From NCBI GenBank assembly GCA_944470555.2, contig OX104134.1, forward strand, positions 106,448,701-106,512,700: a stretch of DNA of 64,000 nt, written 5' to 3'. The stretch comes from Heterobilharzia americana. Taxonomy: Eukaryota > Platyhelminthes > Trematoda > Strigeidida > Schistosomatidae. A program made the position numbers and the translations under genes. Below, piece by piece: positions 32,169-43,395 of this stretch. Numbering within the stretch: the first letter of the stretch is position 1; every line of letters begins with the position of its first letter. The notes under the pieces are model-generated. The model saw only the letters and a program-made list of their open reading frames with translations. It ran no database searches and was not told the DNA's origin.

Positions 32169-33577
32169 TCTTCGATATTACATTTGAAGTTCTCGACATA
32201 AAAACCAAAAACATTGGTTTGTAATTATTCAGGTTTTGTTTAACTCCTACTATTTCTGAAAAACATGCTCCAATTCAATTCTGTTATGCTTGACTGATAG
32301 TCAAAATATGGTCAGTTATTTTTAGCAGCACGACTAATAGTTAAACTGAATTTATTAATCATACTGTAAACTAGTAGTTAACATGATATCAGCAAGAGCT
32401 CCTGCAAATAGCAAGGATGACTGGAAAACTGTTTCTTTTCCTAGATTGAATTCTTTAAAAGCTTCCTTTATTCTCTGTGATCCTATACGTTTCGGAATGC
32501 CGGAGGATATTATCAAGTAGCAAAGGTAGAAATATTACACTGACTGACATTCCATGATCAACGCACTACAAGAAGGTGTAAAGTACAATTTTTACCTCCT
32601 GGGGGGAAACGCCTTATTATTAAACAAACCTTTCTGCCTCATAAACTTGAAAAGAGTAGGTATAAAGGTTAGAGCAGGACAATGTGCTTCTATTCTATCA
32701 TTAAGCCCTTGAAAGTAGTTGTAATCTTCAAAGAAGATTCATCTTTAGCCTCTGACTTCAATGCTGACCTAAGTTTTCGGCACATCACTTAATGGTTTAC
32801 CCCATCATCTATTCAACTGATTTCCATTGGGCAATAAATTCCAGTCCTAATCAGCTGAGTTCTCATTATATTTTGTTTTTTAATGATTATTATTATTAAG
32901 CTATTCTGTTCTTCAACTTTTTTTAAAGTTCCACAAAATCATCCATTCCTACTCCTCCTAAGTTTTATGAGAACTTTCGTTCTAATAATATGCATGTCGG
33001 TAACAATGTTTAATGACACTCTAACTTCACTTCGCGCCGTTTTTCTTACTTCGCTATGCTTTTGTGCGAAGCCGGTTGATATAACTGAATCGCGGTATGT
33101 TCTCAATTTTCTATCCGGTTCTTCTTCCGTTCGAACCGCTTCATTGATTTATCCATCTATCTCCTCTTTAACGTGCTTAGACCGTCACTGTTCTGGCAGG
33201 ATAGCAGATGGGCACAAATGCTTATCCAAAGGGGCTTTGTCAGTTGGTGGTAGGTGCAATATAACTTTGGCAAGTCAATCCACCACTGGTTGAGGTAGAA
33301 TCAGCTTGGTAACAAACGAGGATTCACTGGACTGAAACAGCACAGCAACCCATGAATTCTGAAACTGTTAAAATTCTCCATGCAGAAGTATTGTAGACTT
33401 TCTGGATGGAACCTGGCACATAAATAAAACTGACCGCAGGGGTGCGCATGCACCCTTAACAATGAGAATCGTATCATCACGGATATGATACCTCCTAAAG
33501 CCCTTTTTAAAAAGGTCAAGGCGCACTTTATGAATATGTTAATATAGGAGTAAAACTTGGGCACTGTGGTCGATTGT
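32169..33577. other. Intron sequence, nothing clearly recognised
   Basis: Lies between exons at 31162 and 34128. A 136-codon plus-strand frame at 32883-33293 has no motif and is probably fortuitous. The minus strand at 33300-33560 may be a decayed Penelope flank because it runs into the Penelope tail at 33578. Confidence 0.35.
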
Positions 33578-33778
33578 AATTCTATTTTAGTCTGTTTATT
33601 AGGAATGTCACACAGTGGAACAGCATCATTTACTGGATAACCCTTTGGACACAATTTGTTATCCATATTCATATCAGGTATGAATGAATATGGACAATAA
33701 ATTGTGCCCGAAACGTTATCCAGTAAACGATACTCTTTCACTGTGTGACATTCCTAATAAACAGACTAAAATGGAATT
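33578..33778. repeat. Inverted pair of Penelope 3' tails
   Basis: Arms 33578-33672 and 33684-33778 are inverted copies (about 85% alike by eye) separated by 11 bases. Each includes the block ACTGTGTGACATTCCTAATA (plus-strand arm) and TTATCCAGTAAACGAT. The same tail occurs once at 50150-50215, 55320-55380 and 59415-59480, next to Penelope GIY-YIG remnants in two cases. The pair can form a long hairpin. Confidence 0.7.
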
Positions 33779-34127
33779 TGCAAATATGTTTCGTAGTTTT
33801 GACTTCTTCATGAAATTGCTTATAAGAAGTTTGGCAACTACAACCGGTAAATAGTTTCACCAAACACTGCACTGTTTACATTTACCTGTTTGTCCACAGC
33901 GTTCATCGGTTGACGACTACTTTCGAGCTGATTAGGAGTCTTTCAGCTGGTAGCAGTTCCCTTATCCTCAAGTAAATATATACCTGAGTATTGTAAACAC
34001 AGTCACGATGACAAGTTCTCTTGCTTCTCACTAAGGTGGTCAGAGTAAACAGATTGGTCAAAAAAAACAAATTAATATATAAATGAGTAAAATATAAAAT
34101 AAAATGCTTTGAAGGAGGTAAACTGAC

Positions 34128-34207
34128 TAGATCGAATTCAAGCTTTTTATTCTCCTCATTCACCCGACGTATTTCAGCCTCCAGTGTTCGAATGGTTTGG
34201 TTCATTT
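34128..34207 (-). CDS. Exon 6 of an unassigned coiled-coil gene
   Basis: The 80-base exon follows acceptor TTTTTGTGATAG and ends at GATCTA|GTCAGT. It encodes (E)MNQTIRTLEAEIRRVNEENK and KLEFDL with a clear heptad pattern (I, L, I, V at a/d positions) typical of a coiled coil. Entry phase 1 matches the end of the exon at 35766-35912, where the junction makes a Glu codon. Exit phase 0 matches the next exon. The donor is the weakest of the set. An alternative donor slightly downstream would add a few residues. Confidence 0.6.
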
Positions 34208-34636
34208 CTATCACAAAAATTGCAACATAAAGATGAGGTAATCTCTGGAACATAATAATGCTAATAAAGATTGTTATTATCAATTTGAATCTTTCACTGT
34301 CAGTTTGTGTGAACAGCACTTATTGGTCATTGCTGACCTGTAGCCAACTCTTTACGTAGAAAAAAAATGCCTAAACGTTTCTGTAATATCCTGAAAGTAT
34401 TATACACTAGTTTGCAGTCTAACTGAAGAAAAAGATTTGACCCTTAATGTCTTACAACACCGAAGTTTGCGTTTCATTAGGAATCATTCCATCCACTAGA
34501 AAGAAACATGAATGTTCAACCGATGAGCACCATACAAGACGAAATACTAACCATTGTTCAATAGTGTCAAAATAATGATCGTTATAAGGCAAGAGATAAC
34601 TGAGATTAAAATGAGAGACAAAAATATAATTTTGGC

Positions 34637-34830
34637 TATCTGAGATAACCGTGGTTTGACAGACTTGTACTGATACTGGCTGATGATTTAAGTTGAAATG
34701 GACATTTGAACTACGGCGTGACTGAAACCTGGTTTTCACTGGTTTGAGTCTAGCTTCTGTCCAAACTTTCATTTCACCCTAGATCAGAACCCAGTATCAA
34801 GACAGAAATATATCAACAACGTTGAAAGGT
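34637..34830. repeat. SINE family 3 copy (diverged)
   Basis: Starts with the conserved tail TATCTGAGATAACCGTGG through GGCTGATGATT and carries GGTTTGAGTCTAG-like box B sequence. It partly repeats the tail inverted near 34770-34805, giving an irregular hairpin. Confidence 0.5.
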
Positions 34831-35765
34831 GAACAGAGAGGCAATGCAATATTCATAGTTTACGTAAATATGAAAGGCCAGTTTCTTTGTACTACTGTGA
34901 TCGATTAGATCCTTTAGCCTACAAACACCTTCGATTACAAGGTTCCTGTTAACATCAAATAAGAAGTGCTACAATTTCCAGTTAGATTACAAATGAAAAC
35001 CTTGGACTTTATGGTTGAACAAGTTTACTTGTAACGGTAGCTACTAGTGAGCTGACTTATCGGTATGGATCTCATTTATTCTTTTTTAGAGCATAATTTT
35101 ATGCAGCAGCCGAAACTTATCAATGATGTGAATGTCCTAACTGAATATTCCACCTAAGTTAGGTGTTGTTCTAATTGACCTTAACCTTACAGGTTGGAAA
35201 TGATGAATGACACATAATCATCTTTGGAATTTCAGTGCAATACTGTATCACCTCCATTAGCTTAGTCGCCATATTGCAGACTTCTTCCTCAGTGCTGAAA
35301 GCTGAGGACTAGATGGCTACATCAGTTACCTACAAGTGTGAATAAGTGAGGTCTTCCCTTTTCTTGTGACCGTAACATATATCAAAAGTTGTGGAAAATT
35401 TAACATGAATAATACTAATAAGCAACTGAATTGGTATTCTACTGGCTGTTATCTCTGAACCACGAAGATCAATTTGTTGTCGTATCAGTCATCAAAAAAT
35501 ACTGTTTAACCTATACTTCAGGCTTCCTAGCACTAAGCAGTAAAACACCAATGAAATCTTGAGAAAACATACCCCACTACAGGTACTGAAAATCACTTGC
35601 ATATAAACAGGTAGACGCAAAGGAGGGATCATCGCAGTTTACACTGATATTCAACCAAATGCACAAAATAGACCAGTTATGAATAAGGTGCAATACATTG
35701 CGTCAGATTACCTTGACGCTGATATACTAGTCACGCTACTAGCCTTATTTTCTTTTAAAACTTAC

Positions 35766-35912
35766 CAACTTGAGCTGACTTTGTTTCACTTTCAATAGCT
35801 TCATTTTTCTTCACTTCATTGTTTAATGCTTCCAGTTTGGGAAGTTCATCGTTTATTTTCTTGTTCCACTGTTGACACACTTCATTTGAGTCATCCAGCA
35901 TTTTGCTAAGTG
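35766..35912 (-). CDS. Exon 5 of an unassigned coiled-coil gene
   Basis: Acceptor CTCTTCTCACTTAG and donor TTG|GTAAGTTTT are both strong. The 147-base exon encodes (A)LSKMLDDSNEVCQQWNKKI, NDELPKLEALNNEVKKNEAI and ESETKSAQV. It is entered in phase 1 and left in phase 1, in agreement with its neighbours at 37715-37880 and 34128-34207. The leucine/valine spacing and high Lys/Glu content indicate a coiled coil. No signal peptide or membrane segment is present. Confidence 0.7.
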
Positions 35913-36184
35913 CTAAGTGAGAAGAGAGAAGACGGGAAAGGTGCTTAGAAGAGAAAGGAGGCAAAGCAAGATATCAGCTGCATTTATTCAAACTGAAAAT
36001 ATCAAGTAAAGGAAAATTTAACTATCATAAGGTTACACTGTAGATTTTTAAAGCTTCATGGCAATTTTAGTAGTGGTTTGATTCTCTATAAGATAGGTAA
36101 TTAGCTAGCCCACGCCTCACTCTCAGCCTTCATAGTACCTTTGGGGTCCGCTTCAGATGAAAGTGATATAAGGCTGACTGAATG

Positions 36185-36790
36185 CACTAGCGGAAAAAAC
36201 TTCCTGCGTATCTGTCCGAGTTGCCACAGCTCATATCAGTACATTCAGTAAAAAGGCAGTGAAGTGGAAGATGAAGAAAACAAAATTCAGTCAACAGAAA
36301 TATAAAGTACGAAAAGAGAGGAAGGAAGAATGAGAAAATATTGAGATCAGCTGTATCAGTTAAGATGAGGATAATGTATATATAAATCTCGGCCACCGAC
36401 ATCGGTTCTCAGACATATCATATAGACTCTCCAAACACTGGTTCCTCTTGTTCAGCAGACCCCAACCGTCTACTCGGCATCGTTCTACATGGCTCAAACA
36501 AACGTTTGACAACTTCATACATTGATGCCATGCTTCAGTATGACCACCCCAACCCTTTCTCCACCCTGAACCTAATTCAGTCAACATTGTGTGACGACAC
36601 AGACGGTGACTACTCATGTGTAACGCATGTCTCAGCTTTGTGAGTTGATGAAGGTTCACAACTGCATCAACTGTCTTACCCCTCCTTCCTAAAACACTAC
36701 ACCTGACTTCTGCGTTACTCACGTCATGACACCATGGAATACAGCCTATACTACAAAGATAACGATGGTCAAACACCTGGAGCCCCTATA
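36185..36790 (-). pseudogene. YADD-family non-LTR element, 3' part
   Basis: Minus-strand frame 36360-36776 covers the family C-terminus: HDVSNAEVRCSVLGRRGKTV, LHQLTKLRHALHMSSHRLCR and HTEAWHQCMKLSNVCLSHVE, ending in FIYTLSSS. The block from about 36315 to 36726 is almost identical to 44706-45116, with one inserted A (36494-36500) and one or two substitutions. Sequence on both sides is clearly more diverged. No polymerase core is present. Confidence 0.75.
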
Positions 36791-37044
36791 AAGGATCTTA
36801 ATGGTCCAGTTTTGAAGGGCCCTAAACTCTGAAGTTCACAGCCAGTGATCCTTGTTTCTAAGTGATACTCTAGATGAAGTCACCTTGCAACTGAATATCA
36901 AATAGGTATTTCACCTATCGCAAAATTCATTTTTACACACGTAATAAACTTTTGATACATTCACATGATATCAATTTTGCACTTAATCAAACTGTTGTAT
37001 ATCAGTAACGAATATTGATCCTTATCAATTATATAGGGCAATAT

Positions 37045-37215
37045 TCATCACGGACTAACCATTAAAAACCTGAGAGCACTTGGCAGCTGTTTCACTGTAG
37101 TACGGGATCCTCAGGAGTATGCAACCATAACTCAGTTGGGGATCGAACTCAGGAAATTTAGGTTTCACTTTGAAGGCATTAACTTACTAATTCGTTTGAA
37201 ATCCTGAAAACATGA
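37045..37215 (-). repeat. Hammerhead SINE family 2, inverted fragment
   Basis: Contains the family 3' end, a hammerhead block with CTGAGGA and GAAAC but a broken helix II and altered cleavage triplet (minus strand, about 37090-37140), and the box-B region (GAGTTCGATCCCC). Confidence 0.65.
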
Positions 37216-37714
37216 TGCCCATAATCATAGATTGACTTATGCATCAAAGCATTTCAGTATCTCTCTTCAAATTTACTGTTTGCTAACCATTTTACTGAAC
37301 ACTGTAATACACGATCACTGTAAAGTTATTTAAAGAAAAGAAATGGAGTGTAGCGTAATCTTACTGTTTCAAGTATGTGCTAAACTCAGTCCAAAGATCA
37401 AATTTTGTTGCAATTTTCTGATAGTCACTTAGGCTGTTTCCGTTCACTCATAAGTTACAGATCAAAAATGTCATGCCGGTACAGAAATGGAACTTTTAAA
37501 AGGAGATTTCCAAAACAAATCGACATGAGTTGGATAACCATGTGAAAACTACAATCTTTTCATCACTACTGTAGTCTGCTAAATGCATTGTACCTCTGCT
37601 TATAAAAGTAACTTAAAAGATAATTTTGTATGATATTAATCGATCAAAGCCTTTCGTGCCTGTTTACTAGGTAAGTGTTTATTTTGCTGTCTGTTACATT
37701 GCAAAACCACTGAC

Positions 37715-37880
37715 CTAGTCGAAGCAATGATGAAATAAGATCCCATTTTCTGTTTGATTCTCCGTAAAGACCCAGATATACACCGCTACAATACTTCGCA
37801 ATTGTCTCAGTGAGTGGTTTAGGAACTAAATAGGTAGTCAATAGATCATCTATATGAGACTGGTCAGATATGCTTTTTGA
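37715..37880 (-). CDS. Exon 4 of an unassigned coiled-coil gene
   Basis: The 166-base exon encodes SKSISDQSHIDDLLTTYLVP, KPLTETIAKYCSGVYLGLYG and ESNRKWDLISSLLRL, then one G. Donor CTAG|GTCAGT joins to exon 35766-35912 to give RLA-LSKMLDD in an open frame. Phase 0 entry matches the phase-0 exit of the exon at 44098-44233. The acceptor (GATTGTTGAAG) has a weak pyrimidine tract. Unlike the flanking exons this one looks globular rather than coiled coil. I do not recognise the fold. Confidence 0.65.
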
Positions 37881-38699
37881 CTTCAACAATCAAGCTTTAA
37901 CAGATTTCGCCTTTTAAACAAGTTGAAGTAGTTTCAAAATGTGGCTAAACTTTTACTAACATCAGTAGGAAAACGCAATTATAACCATGATATTTATGCC
38001 AAATAAGAATTTATCTGATTTTCTGATGGGTCAATTAGGCAAGAAAATTTTAAGCGAGTTCAAAATAGGTTTGAAGAAACAGTTCAAAATATTATGGTAC
38101 TGCTGTGTAAACTGATACTTAAAAAGATCAAAAAAGCTGTGATACATTTGGACACCTTTAAGAAGTATTTGTTCATAAGCGCCATTTTAAAGACTCAAGT
38201 ATTGACGTTTATGCTAATCATATCGAAGCAATGTAGAGAAACGTATGCATCATAGATGAATAGCAGAATCTTCATAGGTCTCTCACTGTCTATAAGTACA
38301 GCCTTAGGTGCCTCTCAGTGTTTTCTATTTTTTCCTGAAGTAAACACCATCTTGGAATGGTAATAATGATTATTCCATCAACCTAACTAATTACTGAACC
38401 CACTGAATTGCTTATGAATAAAAAATAAAGGCAACTTTATTTCCAGCAACATAGTCATTACTCATGTGGATTAACCGGATAAACAGATTACTTTGTATTC
38501 ATTCTCTGCATCTACCCGAACTAAATGTAACTGCCTCCCATTCATTCTCTTTCCTCAGTATTTTTATTCAGAAGCATAATGTTAGCCGAAGTAGATTTTT
38601 GTTGAAGAAAGCTTTAATGTGATCAAACTAGAACATTACATCAATCTAGGAAGTGTGTGACTGTTGGTCCCATCCCATGTAAAGGAAGTTAACTTTCTC

Positions 38700-38926
38700 G
38701 GTTTCAGTCCATGTGACAAATGAAATGGATTATTGAATACTCTAGGTAATACTACACAGGGTCCATCATAGTGGTTCAAATGCTTCCACACATTATCTTC
38801 ATCCTAACGGTATTTACTTTATCCCTTATTCTTCTCTACTAATAAGTTTCGACAACTTTGGGCTGCACCTTTTACTATTCCTCTATCTCTTGTCTTATTA
38901 CCTTGCATAATAATAATAATAATGGC
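38700..38926 (+). mobile_element. YADD-family non-LTR element, 3' end only
   Basis: The end of the coding region (GGTTCAAATGCTTCCACAC then ATTATCTTCATCCTAACGG) and the T-rich 3' untranslated region align with 28640-28790 of the plus-strand copy. It ends in a six- to seven-unit TAA repeat (38907-38925), which may be its terminal tract. Confidence 0.6.
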
Positions 38927-39329
38927 TTTATTCTGAAAGCTATTTCAGGAATACTCTACAGAATTTACTGCATGTCAAATGGCATCAGTTGGACAGAAAC
39001 AGTGCATATGCATACGGTAGCGAATGAAATAAGTGGACATTGTACATAAAAGATAAGAATACTCCATCTTAAAACTTTCTTGAAAATGCAAAGTCGACTT
39101 ATGTAAACACTCACACTAGCAATTCGATTCATATCACATAACTAACAACAAGCTGTGTAATCTTCAGCTAGTTTGCTTTCAGAAACAAAGTTGATTACTT
39201 AGTTCACTTTTAACAATTTCTTCCTCGTACTGAATACGAGCCAACTATGAGATTTTGAGACTGTAAATTTAGTAATACTTGCATAAAGTCTTATGTACTT
39301 GCTCCTGGTCTTGCGTGATGACCGACACG

Positions 39330-39660
39330 CAAAGAGCTTTGAGTGAAGAGTGTCCAGGTCATCTAATAAAAAAAAGCTCCTGCCAGACGTTCACATGAGC
39401 TGAGATATCTGTCCACAACAGTTTTAATTAGAATGTTTAGACGTACACCACCAGTTTTGCTGACAATCCTCAAAGTTGTACGCAATACAGATACCCAGGA
39501 AAGAATAATGGGGAGCACTAGATGAGAATAGGCAAGATGTAAGAATTTATAAAACATGAGAGAAAAGACAAAGCTATACCAGATAGTCTCAGCTTCCGAA
39601 TGTATTAAATTAGGCAAATATGGAAAGGTTCGAAGAGAAACTAGTGTGAAGTGTATCAAT
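39330..39660 (-). pseudogene. Fragment of the 56-kb non-LTR family, C-terminal part
   Basis: The minus-strand frame reads FYKFLHLAYSHLVLPIILSW, TTLRIVSKTGGVRLNILIKT and VVDRYLSSCERLAG. This follows LLLQFINSCILPILLYC, ALKTVSRVNGVSLAQLINTV and VDRHIDSCKLLATE in the copy at 56430-58069. Only this C-terminal portion is left. Confidence 0.65.
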
Positions 39661-39700
39661 GTGGAGCTTCATATAGTAATATCAAGTCTTACGTCGACAG

Positions 39701-39784
39701 TGACTGACTGACTGACTGACTGACTGACTGACTGACTGACTGACTGACTGACTGACTGACTGACTGACTGACTGACTGACTGAC
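39701..39784. repeat. TGAC microsatellite, 21 uninterrupted units
   Basis: An 84-base perfect tetranucleotide run within an intron. Its perfection suggests recent length change. Confidence 0.97.
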
Positions 39785-40047
39785 ACGTTAGTTGAAGTCC
39801 TATATTCCCATAAACGCATGTTTCACTAGACAAGCCAATGACCGTCAATATTTTTTAACCAGTGTCTATCAATCTATAGTGGATCACAGTGTATCATTTC
39901 ACCTCTACATCAAACCCACAAAAGATCTAATGAAGGATGACAAACTTATTCCAATGGGTCAATAATTCAGCAGTTTATAGTTACATTAAGTTCTGTTTCG
40001 ATAATGCTGGCATTTAAAATTCGGTATTGATGATGGATAAAAGATTA

Positions 40048-40212
40048 CAGTGGAATCCTGGACGTACTATGGCTTTTGACGCAACCATTCCAGGGTTCGA
40101 TACTTAGTGGAAACAATATCACTCACTGGAAGGTAGGTACATTCACCTGATGAGATCCAAATAGGACGAAACACGTTCTGGACTACGCTTCTAGCTGCTA
40201 TCCATCATTAAT
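40048..40212 (+). repeat. Sm-alpha-type hammerhead SINE, core bases intact
   Basis: tRNA-like head with box B (CCAGGGTTCGATAC), the linker CAATATCACTCACTGG and a ribozyme block. The core CTGATGA (40147-40153) and GAAAC are both intact. Helix II has an extra A (GATCC against GGAC), helix I is weakened, and a base seems missing before CTGGA. It is the least damaged Sm-alpha core in the window, but cleavage is doubtful. Confidence 0.8.
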
Positions 40213-40580
40213 ACGGGCTACAAGTCAAGCTGCAAATGAGTTAAGCATGGATACGTATATAAAACTTTTCACGTTATTCTGTTTCACCTACAGGCAATTT
40301 TTTCTGCACCATGTAATCTCTCACTGTCATGAATTTCCTTTTCTGACTTCATTTTCAACTGAATTCCATTTGCCTTTTCTTGATTAGTTCTACATTCTTC
40401 GTTTAATCGATTTTTCTTGGGTTTAATTAATTAAAACAAAACGAAATGAATTGCGAACATCATTCTAGCTTGAGAATAGGCGAATAAACATGTTAATACA
40501 TGCGAATAGAAATAATGACGTCGATAGCAATAAAAAAATCTAGTGGATGAAGCGAAACAAAAGATGATATGCGTGATCGA

Positions 40581-40905
40581 CTGACATCAGTTAGAGAACC
40601 ATCGCAAATCTAGAGGCACTGGACAACTGTTTCTTCCTATGGTAGCGCATGGTGACAGAAGCAGAAAAATGTGGACCATTGAGCTTTGACTCAGTGGCTC
40701 AAAGGTAAAGCTATCACCGCACAGCCTGAAGGTCCTGGGTTCGACCCCCTTCGCGTCATGGGTGTATACTGCTGAGCAGTCCCATACTAGGAGGAAACAG
40801 CTGTGAAGTGGTCCTAGGTTTTCCGTGGTTCTCCGACTGATGTCAGCTGTTATGAACACTAACTTGAAAGTAAAATATCCCATTAACTTCAAAATACATT
40901 GGTGT
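40581..40905 (+). repeat. Hammerhead SINE family 2: long plus copy abutting an inverted fragment
   Basis: An inverted 3' fragment (40581-40642) is followed directly by a plus copy (40643-40905). The plus copy has a good tRNA-like region (box A TGGCTCAAAGGTAAAGC, box B GGTTCGACCCC) and a hammerhead block at 40766-40812. That block's core is CTGAGCA and its second strand of helix I is altered. Confidence 0.7.
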
Positions 40906-41567
40906 TATTTGTGCCAAGCAGAATGCGAATCAACTGTGAGAGTTTCCAACGTGCATTCTGCAAACCATCTTTCAAGCAAAGTAATCAACATGCCCCAACT
41001 CCACTTTCTTCTAACAAGAAACAAAAAGATGCACAACTTGATACACTCAAACTAGCAAACAAAAGATTTTCTTGATAAGCAAATTAGGGACAGTCGTTCT
41101 ACGACCGAGCTATCACTTCAAGATACAGTGTAGGTCGTGAGGTTCTCTATGATTTTCCGGGTCATTTTTTCAGTTGTACTTCCTACCTCTGATCACTTGG
41201 TTTCTTCATTTCTCTACACAACATTACCACTGAAAAAGTTTCTTGAAGCTGGTTACTTGCATCAGATAGACCTTCACATTCTCTGAGAGGATTTATAAGT
41301 CTCAATCATAAAATCACTTTTTTTGTTCTATGAATCCAACTATTCATTTTGGTTTGATGGCTCGAATATCATTAACCCATATTGACTCATCAACTGGGAG
41401 TACCTGGATGTCGCCCTATGGGATTAGTTGTACTTGTTTCCCTTCTTCGTTTTTCTCGCTTAGAATATAGGAGTAAATCGTCCAAGATAATACGAATTTT
41501 ATATCTTTTAACACTTTCTGCAGGTGATAGTGTTTTCTAATAATAGGTTTGCAGATGATCGGTAATC

Positions 41568-41675
41568 CAGAGGGAAAATACCACTCATTGGAAGGCAGGT
41601 ACATCTATCCAACGAGTTCTAAATAAGACGAAATGCTCATCCTGTATTCTACTACCAGCCACCATCCATTATAAA
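41568..41675 (+). repeat. Sm-alpha-type hammerhead SINE, decayed
   Basis: The linker CCACTCATTGGAAGGCAGG, the block GTTCTAAATAAGACGAAATG and the trailer CTACCAGCCACCATCC identify the family. The core is CCAACGA, so it is inactive. No tRNA-like head is attached. Confidence 0.75.
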
Positions 41676-41944
41676 TATTAAATTTGAAAATTCCGGCAGT
41701 ATCAAGCCATCCACTTTATTATTATTAAGAGAAATGTCAATGTGGAGGGTATAAAGCTACAGCATTCTCACTCTCTTCCTTCATAGCTTTTCGGGCATTT
41801 ATTCGTTCACTGAAGTAAATTCTGATTCATGTTGTTGATTTATGAAGAAAAAATGTTTCGCAGGAGTTGATTGCCACCAACTTCATTTAGTGCTGTGTAA
41901 TAGGTTCTAGACACCTACATTGTTCACTCATTGGAGACAAATTT

Positions 41945-42110
41945 AGGCACATAATTCTTATTTACGGCGGAGTCATTCATCGCCTAACTACCTTAGTCTT
42001 AAAGTCTTTGACTTCAGCATACAGTGATGCATGCTCGAATCACCTAGGTAGCATCAGATCCTTATGGGTGCGGATACGCTTACTGAAGAGTGCCAGCAAG
42101 CAGTGGACAT
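41945..42110 (+). repeat. tRNA-headed SINE (family 4)
   Basis: Contains CCTAACTACCTTAG followed by AAAGTCTTTGACTTCA and a box-B-like TGCTCGAATCACC. An inverted relative lies at 43210-43395. Confidence 0.55.
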
Positions 42111-43209
42111 AGGTAGAGCAGAACTTGTGACATTTAACATCAAAACCGATTTTTATCTTTTAGTCTGCCTGAGATAGTCTTGATTTCATGAACTTGAAAC
42201 TAAAACCTAGGTCGTTGAAAATATTAGAATCAAGGGTTTTCAAGTTATAAGCTTAAAATCTTAAATATTTCTTGTTTGCATTCCAGTCATTGTGGATTTT
42301 TCCCCGCTAACATGAGAATGACTGATATGTAACTGTATGTTGGTTATCATCAAGTATCAAGAATCCAATTCTAAGGACTTGAAATTATGAAGTGGTGAAA
42401 CTTCTCACTATATACTTACACAGACAGTCAGAGTTGGACCACGTACACAAGTACATGAGTTCGAGTTGCTGCACTTCCTACAACTGCCAGTTAGGAAGCA
42501 TTTTAAAACCCACTCTGAGTTTCTCACAGGATTATACAAACACTTTTGGAGTTTATCTAGAGCAAATTAACACAACATGACTCCGTCACAGATAAGTTAT
42601 AAAACAATTCAACCGTCTTCTAAAGGTATCATCGATTACCTGCCTTCACTGAAAGTTCCGTGGACACTACAGATCAAGACTTTTGACTGAAACTTTCAGC
42701 ATTTCACCTCCGTACATCTAAACCTACTCGGTGCCCTTTGGTTTTCAGCAGGAGCCTAAACTACATTAGGTTGTCAGTGAAGCAATCAGGGGAGTTCTGT
42801 GAGAAATAAAGAGGTCGTTAAATTTTGAGTCCGACTTATCCTGCTGAATCTTGTTTATATGGTATGAAGACTGCGGAGATCCATTTGGATTTTTAGCAAA
42901 AAACCATAATCTTTTTTGTTTCACATTGCCTGTTTTAGGGCACTCCAGACTACCACTGTCAGTGTTTCACTTGAACAAAAGCATTACACACTACATACAC
43001 ATGCAAGCATAGAAGACTGTTAGCTAAACTGTCAACTAGTTAAACTATAAGTAAACTGCAAAATACCTCCTACGCTGATCATCCTGTATATATCTCGTAG
43101 ATGTATCACGTATGCTGCAGTCAAAATAATTTGTAAAATTAGTCATATCCAACTGGAGAAAAACACTGCAGATGGTAAAAGTAGAGCATAACCAACACAA
43201 TATAGAAAC

Positions 43210-43395
43210 CTACCTAATCAATGGGTGTTGATCAGTGCTAAGAGTCAGTCAATAGTAGGTGCCGGATATAGGTTCGGTGCTTGCTAACACACATCAGTGA
43301 TGTCGATGTGGTGATTCGAGCTTGCATCACTCAGTAGTGAAGTCAAAGACTTTGCCACTAAGGTATTTAGGCTATAATTGACTCCCACGTAGAAC
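43210..43395 (-). repeat. tRNA-headed SINE (family 4), inverted
   Basis: The minus strand repeats CCTAAATACCTTAGTGG, CAAAGTCTTTGACTTCA and GCTCGAATCACC. It faces the copy at 41945-42110. The intervening 1.1 kb holds nothing recognised. Confidence 0.55.

Noticed and set aside
32883..33293. 136-codon plus-strand open frame
   Set aside because: No motif, no start or splice context, intronic position and a Ser/Leu-rich antisense-like composition; most likely fortuitous.
42392..42580. 62-codon plus-strand open frame as a small protein
   Set aside because: No signal peptide, motif, promoter or splice support; length expected by chance.
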